From FEN-1219 sp964503125 (GTDB lineage: Bacteria > Pseudomonadota > Gammaproteobacteria > Steroidobacterales > Rariloculaceae), in contig CAZCZE010000001.1 of NCBI GenBank assembly GCA_964503125.1, positions 124,001 to 188,000 of the forward strand: 64,000 nt of DNA, read 5' to 3'. Below are positions 58,357 through 64,000 of this stretch, in pieces (the first letter of the stretch is position 1; every line of letters begins with the position of its first letter). A program made the translations under genes and the position numbers. The notes below the pieces were generated by a model. That model saw nothing but the letters and a program-made list of their open reading frames with translations, was not told the origin of the DNA and made no database searches.

Positions 58357-60141
58357 GTGTTACGCCGTTTTTCGCTGCTGCTGCTCGTGCTGCTCGGCGC
58401 CTGCGCCGAGCCGACACCACCCGAGGCGCCGGCAGCGCCCACCGCATCGATCGACGAGCTCTTTCAGCGCTTCACCGACGACTGGGTGCGCCGCAACCCC
58501 AACCTCGCGATCAGCACGCGTTATTTCTCGGGCGACGAGCAAGACCGGTTGAGCCGCGCGATCACGCCGGTGAGCCGCGATTTTCGGCTCGAGACGATTC
58601 GCCTCGCGCGCGACGGGCTCGCCGCGCTCGCGGCGTTCGATCGCGAGGCGCTCACGCCGAGCCAGCGCGTGTCGGCCGACATGATGCGCTGGCAGCTTAC
58701 GAGCATCGTCGACGACGAGCCGTATCTCGACTACGAGTTCCCGCTCGAGCAGATGGCCGGTGTCAACGTCAATCTGCCGAACCAGTTCACGGTCGTACAG
58801 CCCGTCGCCACCGCGCGCGACGCCGAGAACTACGTGGCGCGACTCACGCAGATCGACGAGCGCATGGCCGAAGCCGTCGCCGACAGCGAGCGCCAGGCCG
58901 TGGCCGGCGTGCTGCCGCCGCGCTTCATCCTGACGGCAACGATCGGGCAGATGCAGCGCTTCGTAGCCCCGCCGCCGGCCGACAATCCACTCGTCACCAC
59001 GCTGCGCGGCAAAATGGCCGCCGTCACCGGGCTCGATGCTGCGCGACGCGACGAGCTCACCGCCGCGGCCGCGGCCATCGTGGCCGACGAGGTCTACCCC
59101 GCTTGGGCCAGGGCGATCGCCGTGCTCGAAGCACAGCAGCCGCGCGCCACCGACGCCGCCGGGCTCGCGCGTTTCGAGCGCGGCGCCGAGCTCTACACGG
59201 AGCGATTGCGCCACTACACGACGACGGACCTCACGGCGGCGGAGATTCACGCGATCGGGCTCGCCGAGGTCGCTCGCATCGAGGCCGAGATGGACCGGCT
59301 GTTCCGCACGCTCGGCTACACGGAGGGCTCGATCAAGGCGCGGGAGGAGCGGCTGGCGGCCGATCTCACGTATCCGAACACGGCCGACGGGCGGCGGCAG
59401 ATCATGGCCGAGATCGACACGATTCTCGCCGACGCGCTCGCGCGCACGGCGAGCTCGTTCGACGTGCGCCCCGAGACACCCGTCATCGCCCAACCCTACC
59501 CCGAATTCCGCTGGGAGAACGCGGCCGCTAGCTACACGCCGCCGCCGAGCGACCGGTCGCGCCCGGGGATCTTCCAGATGCCGCTGCGGCCGAGCCAGCT
59601 CACGCGCTTCGCGCTGCGCTCGCTCGTCTATCACGAGACCGTGCCCGGTCATCACTTCCAGATCGCGCTCGCGATCGAGAACGAGGAGCTGCCGGCGTTC
59701 CGCCGCATTCGTGCTCTTGGCGGCCTGTCCGCGAGCACCGAAGGCTGGGCGCTCTACGCCGAGCGGTTCGCGGCCGAGGACGGCTGGTACGAGGGCGACA
59801 CAGCGGGACGGCTCGGGCAGCTCAGCGACGCGTTGTTCCGCGCGCGGCGCCTCGTCGTCGACACGGGCCTGCACGCCCTGGGCTGGACGCGCGAGCAGGC
59901 GATCGATTTCGGTATCGAAGCGAGCGAGGTCGAGCGTTACGTCGTGACCCCGGGCCAGGCCTGCGCCTACATGATCGGCCAGCTCGAGATCGTGGAGCTC
60001 CGCGAGCGAGCCCGCGCGGCGCTCGGCGAGCGCTTCGCGATTCGCGACTTCCACCGCGTCGTGCTGAATGCCGGCGTCGTGCCGCTCGAGCTACTCGAGC
60101 GCGAGGTCGATGCGTACATCGCGGAGCGCCAGCGGCCGTAG
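58357..60141 (+). CDS. DUF885 zinc-metallopeptidase-like lipoprotein
   Basis: A 594-residue protein. GTG at 58357 with AAGGGGG five bases upstream gives a lipoprotein signal (MLRRFSLLLLVLLGACAEP, lipobox LLGAC). The body is all-helical, like other DUF885 proteins, with the zinc motif H426-E-T-V-P-G-H-H in YHETVPGHHFQ and a downstream glutamate in STEGWALYAER. The family includes proteases related to PrsW/M3-like peptidases and acts on peptides in the envelope; the precise substrate is unknown. It begins 16 bases after hslO. Confidence 0.9.
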   Translation: MLRRFSLLLLVLLGACAEPTPPEAPAAPTASIDELFQRFTDDWVRRNPNLAISTRYFSGDEQDRLSRAITPVSRDFRLETIRLARDGLAALAAFDREALTPSQRVSADMMRWQLTSIVDDEPYLDYEFPLEQMAGVNVNLPNQFTVVQPVATARDAENYVARLTQIDERMAEAVADSERQAVAGVLPPRFILTATIGQMQRFVAPPPADNPLVTTLRGKMAAVTGLDAARRDELTAAAAAIVADEVYPAWARAIAVLEAQQPRATDAAGLARFERGAELYTERLRHYTTTDLTAAEIHAIGLAEVARIEAEMDRLFRTLGYTEGSIKAREERLAADLTYPNTADGRRQIMAEIDTILADALARTASSFDVRPETPVIAQPYPEFRWENAAASYTPPPSDRSRPGIFQMPLRPSQLTRFALRSLVYHETVPGHHFQIALAIENEELPAFRRIRALGGLSASTEGWALYAERFAAEDGWYEGDTAGRLGQLSDALFRARRLVVDTGLHALGWTREQAIDFGIEASEVERYVVTPGQACAYMIGQLEIVELRERARAALGERFAIRDFHRVVLNAGVVPLELLEREVDAYIAERQRP

Positions 60142-60195
60142 CTCGTTCCCGCGGGCGTCGTGCCGCCGCCACAGGTTGTGCTAGGCTTTCCGACC

Positions 60196-61257
60196 ATGTC
60201 TCGCAGCCTCCTCCCGCGCAGACTGGCGCTCGTAGGCGCAACGGCCGCCGCGATCCTCGTCGCGCCCTCGCAGGCCGCCGCACAAGCGGCGGGATCGGCG
60301 GACGCGCAAGCCGCCGCGCGCGTCGATCCGAACTGGACGCCGCCGAAGACGCCCTGGGACCATCCCGACCTGCAAGGGATCTGGACGACCGACGACATGC
60401 GCGGCATCCCGCAGTCGCGGCCACCGGAATACGGCACGCAGCAGTATCTGACCGACGAGCAATTCGCGGCGCGCGAGGCGCGGCGCGAAACCGCGCGGCA
60501 AACGCAGGACCGAGGCGCAGTGGGCACGTTCCGCAACGAGGAAGGCACGCGCACCTTCAGCTATACGTCGATGGTCATTGACCCGCCCGACGGCCGCGTT
60601 CCGCCGGCGCTGCCCGCAGCGCGCGAGCGCCGCTCGTCCGGCAGCTTCGGCGTCGGGCCATTCAACACCATGGCCGATTTCAGCCTGTACGACCGCTGCA
60701 TCACGCGCGGCGTGATCGGCTCGTTCGGGCCCGCCGTCTACGGCAACGGCGCGCGCATCCTCCAGACGCCCGACACCGTGACCATCGCCTACGAGATGGT
60801 CCACGACACGCGCGTCATCCCGCTCGACGGCCGTCCGCCGCTGGGCTCTGCCATCCGTCATTACATGGGCGACTCGCGCGGGCGCTGGGAAGGCAACACG
60901 CTCGTCATCGAGAGCGCCAACTTCACGGACAAGACGGGCGTCGGCGGCGTGCGTCACAGCGAGCAACTGCGGCTCACCGAGCGCTTCACGCGCATCGACC
61001 CCGAGATGATCGACTACGAGATCCGCGTCGAAGATCCCCTGACGTGGGAACGGCCGTGGACCATGCGCATGACGATCACGCAGCAGCCGGGCTACGCGAT
61101 CTACGAGTACTCGTGCCACGAAGGTAACCTCTCGCTGAAGCACGTGCTCATGGGCGAGCGCGCCTACGAGAAGGCGGCCGCCGAAGCCGCGGCGAAAGGG
61201 CTGCCGCCGCCGGAGCGCGTGTTCGAGCGCGTGAACGGGCCCGACCGGGGTCGCTGA
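60196..61257 (+). CDS. Secreted hypothetical protein (PDLQGIWT family)
   Basis: A 353-residue protein with a signal peptide (LALVGATAAAILVAPSQAAA, cleaved near residue 27). The mature N-terminus has HPDLQGIWTTDDMRGI, followed by conserved SMVIDPPDGRVPP, CITRGV, IAYEMVHDTRVIPLDGR and WEGNTLVIESANFTD. I recall this pattern from abundant uncharacterised exported proteins of Acidobacteria and Gammaproteobacteria, without known activity. A GTG 12 codons earlier is possible but would spoil the signal peptide. It ends 11 bases before the nested inverted repeat at 61269. Confidence 0.82.
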   Translation: MSRSLLPRRLALVGATAAAILVAPSQAAAQAAGSADAQAAARVDPNWTPPKTPWDHPDLQGIWTTDDMRGIPQSRPPEYGTQQYLTDEQFAAREARRETARQTQDRGAVGTFRNEEGTRTFSYTSMVIDPPDGRVPPALPAARERRSSGSFGVGPFNTMADFSLYDRCITRGVIGSFGPAVYGNGARILQTPDTVTIAYEMVHDTRVIPLDGRPPLGSAIRHYMGDSRGRWEGNTLVIESANFTDKTGVGGVRHSEQLRLTERFTRIDPEMIDYEIRVEDPLTWERPWTMRMTITQQPGYAIYEYSCHEGNLSLKHVLMGERAYEKAAAEAAAKGLPPPERVFERVNGPDRGR

Positions 61258-61268
61258 CGCGCGCGGCT

Positions 61269-61443
61269 GGATTTCTCACCGCGCTCAAAAGGGCGCTCCC
61301 GAGACACGCCGGAAGACCATCCCTGGGGCTCGTCAGCGCACATCGCCGCCATGGACGGCGGCGTGCAGCAATAGCAGGAGCGTATTGCTGCCCCTGTGCG
61401 CTGACGGTCTCGGGAGCGCCCTTTTGAGCACGGTGAGAAATCC
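61269..61443. repeat. 175-bp nested inverted repeat (36-bp arms) between convergent genes
   Basis: The outer arms, 61269-61304 and 61408-61443, are 36 bases each and complementary at 35 positions; each contains GCTCAAAAGGGCGCTCCC or its complement. Inside are a second 12-base pair of arms (61331-61342 and 61395-61406, CGTCAGCGCACA and complement), then two more hairpins: GCCGCC-ATGGAC-GGCGGC (61345-61362) and GCAGCAATA with TATTGCTGC (61365-61373 and 61383-61391). The fold is lopsided: 26 bases are unpaired on the left between the outer and inner stems against one on the right. TTCTTTTT follows the right arm. It could be a nonautonomous mobile element, a structured RNA or a strong terminator. 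Confidence 0.85.
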
Positions 61444-61451
61444 GGTTCTTT

Positions 61452-62105
61452 TTAGGGGCGGCGGCGCCAGTTTTCCCAGACGAAGCGGTACTGGTAGGTT
61501 GGCTCGTGAGTCGCCACGAGGCCGCGCTGGATTGCGGCCATGCGCGCGGCGGAATCGGGCGAGAAATTGTGGAACTGGATCTGCAGGTCTTGGACGCGGG
61601 CCGTGAGCCCGCGCTCGAGCATGCGCTCGAGGAGCTCGTACTCGCCGCCCTCGATGTTGATCTTCATGAGCCGCACCGAGGCGAGACCCTGCTCCTCGAA
61701 CCATTGCGCGACGTCGACGAACTGCACCTCTTCCTTGTCGGCCTTGTCCTTGTAGGCCGAGCTGCTGGCGCCGTGGACGCTCAGCGTTTCGCGCCGCGTC
61801 GACGCGCCGAGCGCGTGCGCGAACACGCGAATGTCGGAGTTGCGCTCGAAGCGCTCGGCGATCGCCGCCGCGAAGCCCGCGATGGGCTCGAAAACGTCGA
61901 TGCGACATCGTTGCCGCGCATAGAGATCGCTGGCCCACTGCCCCTCGTAGCCGCCGAGGTCGAGCACGAGCGAGTCGGGCGTCAGGTCGTAAGCGAAGCG
62001 AAAGCGCGCGTCGCCGCCGTCGGCGTACCACTGCCGCACCATGCGCCGGTACTCGCGTCGATGACGGCGCCGCCGCAGCTGCTCTTTGAGTCGGGCGAAA
62101 AGCAT
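61452..62105 (-). CDS. FkbM-family methyltransferase
   Basis: A 217-residue SAM-dependent methyltransferase of FkbM type: LVLDLGGYEGQWASDLYAR (SAM-binding loop), RIDVFEPIAGF with the acidic ribose residue, ASSSAYKD and VRLMKINIEGGEYELLERM. Members methylate hydroxyls on lipids, sugars or natural products; the acceptor is unknown. Start MLFARLKEQL at 62105; 15 extra upstream residues do not match. Divergent from the beta-helix gene over 54 bases, and it ends at the nested inverted repeat. Confidence 0.88.
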   Translation of the reverse strand: MLFARLKEQLRRRRHRREYRRMVRQWYADGGDARFRFAYDLTPDSLVLDLGGYEGQWASDLYARQRCRIDVFEPIAGFAAAIAERFERNSDIRVFAHALGASTRRETLSVHGASSSAYKDKADKEEVQFVDVAQWFEEQGLASVRLMKINIEGGEYELLERMLERGLTARVQDLQIQFHNFSPDSAARMAAIQRGLVATHEPTYQYRFVWENWRRRP

Positions 62106-62159
62106 GGCGGGTTGCTCGAGCGGTCGCTGCGCGCAGTATACCCATGGCACAATCGGGCC

Positions 62160-64000
62160 ATGCCGACGCTACACGCCGCGTGTCCGTCGGGCCTGCTCGC
62201 CGCGCTCGCCGCGGCGACGGCCACGGCCCAGGGACCGACCAACATTCCGCCGCCGAGCCGGAACGCCGTCGTCGCCGGCGAGCTCGTCGTCGAGCCACCG
62301 ACGCTGATCAATCTCGGCTTCGAGTGGCTCATCCAAGGCGACGACAATCGCAATGCGAACGTCGCGGTGTCGTTCCGCCGCCAGGGCGAAACCGCATGGC
62401 GCCCGGCCCTGCCGCTGCTGCGGCTGCACGGCGAGCGCATTTACGCGGAATCGCGCGTCGACGTCGTCGCTCCCAACATGTTCGCCGGCAGCATTCTCGA
62501 TCTAGAGGCCGACACGGCCTACGAAGCGCGCTTCGTCATGGCCGACCCGGACGGCGTGATCGGCGCCGCCGAGCGTACGCTCGTCGTGCGCACGCGCGCG
62601 GAACCGCAGCGCTCCGCGAACGGCCGCGTGTTTCACGTTTATCCGCACGGCTTCGCAGGGCCAAAGATCGAGCCTGCGTTCGAAGGCCTGCTCTGCGCCT
62701 ACAACGAGTGGTGCGCGGGCACCGACTGGGCGACGTCGGGCCGGCCGCGCGTGCGGCCCGGCGACACGCTTGTCGTGCACGCGGGCACGTACCAGTACAA
62801 CCGCTACGAGTACACGAACGACCCAACGGTCAACCGCACGACGCCGCTCGACGGCACCTACTACCTGACGGCCGACGGCACGCTCGATGCGCCGATCGCG
62901 ATCGTCGCGGCCGGCGACGGCGACGTCGTGTTCGACGGCAACGGCGCCTACGCGCTGTTCGACGTGCGCGCAGCCGATCACACGTATTTCGAAGGCATCA
63001 CGTTCCGTAACGCCGAGGTCGCGATCCTCGCGGGCACGCAATTCATCGCGGGCTCGAAAGGCCTCACGGTCAAACGCAGCCGCTTCGAGGACGTCGGCGC
63101 CGGCGTGTTCACGAACTGGTCGGGCTCGAGCGGCTTCTACATCGCCGACAGCGTATTCCTAGGCCGCAACGACCCCGAGCACCTCATCGGCTGGGCCGGC
63201 GAGATGTGGCGGAAGTTCCACGGCGTCGACGGCCAAACATTCCCGCCCGCGATGGCGTCATACGTGGCCGTGAAGGTCTACGGCCCGGGCCACGTCGTCG
63301 CGCACAACTACATCGCCGATTTCCACGACGGCATCAACGTCGAGACCTACGGTAACCCCGACGGCTCGGTGGCCTCGGGGCCCGGCATCGCCGACGGGCC
63401 GAAGTATCCGCCGCGCGAATATTGGGACCGCCGCCCCGTCGCGATCGACTTCTACGGCAACTACATCACCAACAGCCACGATAACCCGATCGAGACCGAC
63501 GGCAGCATGCACAACATCCGCGTGCTGCGGAACTTGTTTCTAAACCACCCCTCGCACGCGTTCTGCAATCAGCCGACGCTCGGCGGGCCCGTCTACTGGA
63601 TTCGCAACATCGCCTACCACCTGCCGGCCGGCTCGACGCGCCTCACGGCCGGCGCCGCCGGCGTGCTGTTCTACAACAACACGATCCTGGCAGAGACCTT
63701 GGCGGCCGGCACGTCGAACACGCACTGGCGCAACAACCTGATGCTCGGCGAGAACGCCTTACCCGCGATCTTCAACGTCACGACGTTCACAAGTTACACG
63801 TCGTCGGATTACAACGGCTTCCGGCCGAACCCGAACGCGCCCGTGTCGTTCCGCTGGAGCGCACCGCCCGCGGGCGTCACGGCGGACTACAACCGCTACG
63901 GCTACACCGCCGCGCTCGAAGCGCGCGAGTTCGCGACGCTCGAGCAGTACGCCGCGGCGACGGGGCAAGACCGCAACAGCGTGCTCGTCGACTACGACAT
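62160..64000 (+). CDS. Secreted right-handed parallel beta-helix protein (cut by window edge)
   Basis: The frame opens at ATG 62160 and stays open for 613 codons to the edge, so no stop is visible. A short Ala-rich signal-like start (GLLAALAAATATAQ, with no clear basic residues) is followed by a fibronectin III-like domain (NLGFEWLIQGDDNRNANVAV to YEARFVMADPDG) and a long beta helix with coil repeats such as GITFRNAEVAILAG, VKRSRFEDVGAGVF, IADSVFLGRN, HNYIADFHDGINVE and RNNLMLGEN, with Asn and Gly at the turns. Such folds occur in polysaccharide lyases and adhesins. It probably acts on polysaccharide outside the cell; no catalytic residues can be assigned. Confidence 0.85.
   Translation, partial: MPTLHAACPSGLLAALAAATATAQGPTNIPPPSRNAVVAGELVVEPPTLINLGFEWLIQGDDNRNANVAVSFRRQGETAWRPALPLLRLHGERIYAESRVDVVAPNMFAGSILDLEADTAYEARFVMADPDGVIGAAERTLVVRTRAEPQRSANGRVFHVYPHGFAGPKIEPAFEGLLCAYNEWCAGTDWATSGRPRVRPGDTLVVHAGTYQYNRYEYTNDPTVNRTTPLDGTYYLTADGTLDAPIAIVAAGDGDVVFDGNGAYALFDVRAADHTYFEGITFRNAEVAILAGTQFIAGSKGLTVKRSRFEDVGAGVFTNWSGSSGFYIADSVFLGRNDPEHLIGWAGEMWRKFHGVDGQTFPPAMASYVAVKVYGPGHVVAHNYIADFHDGINVETYGNPDGSVASGPGIADGPKYPPREYWDRRPVAIDFYGNYITNSHDNPIETDGSMHNIRVLRNLFLNHPSHAFCNQPTLGGPVYWIRNIAYHLPAGSTRLTAGAAGVLFYNNTILAETLAAGTSNTHWRNNLMLGENALPAIFNVTTFTSYTSSDYNGFRPNPNAPVSFRWSAPPAGVTADYNRYGYTAALEAREFATLEQYAAATGQDRNSVLVDYD

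Noticed and set aside
58360..60054. Long antisense open frame opposite the DUF885 gene
   Set aside because: The plus strand carries the zinc motif HETVPGHH and a lipoprotein signal; the antisense product has no recognisable motif.
62144..63010. Open frame starting ATG at 62144
   Set aside because: Arginine-rich out-of-frame reading of the beta-helix gene, whose true frame begins at 62160.

Overview
The window is GC-rich chromosomal DNA packed with genes. It looks gammaproteobacterial: the shape cluster mreB-mreC-mreD-mrdA(PBP2)-rodA-mltB-rlpA-dacC-ybeD-lipB is in the order typical of Gamma/Betaproteobacteria, and YbeD, a DUF1415 protein, Hsp33, GatCAB and many lipoproteins fit. The ABC permease array, TRAP transporter, PQQ-type sugar dehydrogenase and M1-like secreted enzymes suggest an environmental heterotroph; assignment below class would be a guess. 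No CRISPR array, prophage, rRNA or complete insertion sequence was seen. One tRNA is present.

Region 1 (1-15.2 kb) is an ABC-export region on the minus strand. It has an HlyD-like adaptor, four full-length two-domain MacB/FtsX permeases of about 810-840 residues, a fifth permease reduced to a deleted and frameshifted remnant, two separate ATPases, and the start of a response regulator. The array is interrupted on the plus strand by a DUF1097 membrane gene and a DUF4258/DUF2283 gene pair, and it contains a cluster of near-identical palindromes.

Region 2 (15.4-19.7 kb) is signalling: a REC-PAS-GAF-GGDEF-EAL protein with a degenerate GGDEF motif, convergent with an overlapping PAS histidine kinase/response regulator pair. 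Region 3 (19.9-24 kb) holds a transglutaminase-like protein, a YaiI/UPF0178 protein, a small basic protein overlapping a DUF1415 gene, an orphan second-type GroEL and a DUF3562 gene.

Region 4 (24-31.4 kb) is metabolic. A TRAP transporter (dctM-dctQ-dctP order on the map) is divergent from an E1alpha-E1beta-E2 2-oxoacid dehydrogenase plus a 3-hydroxyisobutyrate-dehydrogenase-like gene, suggesting uptake and oxidation of an organic acid. Region 5 (31.5-38.9 kb) carries secreted enzymes (metallo-beta-lactamase fold, Tat-exported amidohydrolase, PQQ-type sugar dehydrogenase), small membrane proteins, a cytochrome c remnant, a small secreted protein with a 27-bp duplication, and tRNA-Arg(ACG).

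Region 6 (39-45.3 kb) has alanine racemase overlapping a mannose-6-phosphate-isomerase-type gene, then an unrecognised 773-residue coiled-coil protein with an eight-helix membrane protein. Region 7 (44.7-54.1 kb) is the cell-wall/shape operon, where almost every junction overlaps by a few bases. Divergent from mreB is gatC-gatA-gatB-hslO (54.2-58.3 kb), followed by a DUF885 lipoprotein and a secreted protein of unknown role. The end (61.2-64 kb) has a 175-bp nested inverted repeat, an FkbM-type methyltransferase and a secreted parallel beta-helix protein cut by the window edge.
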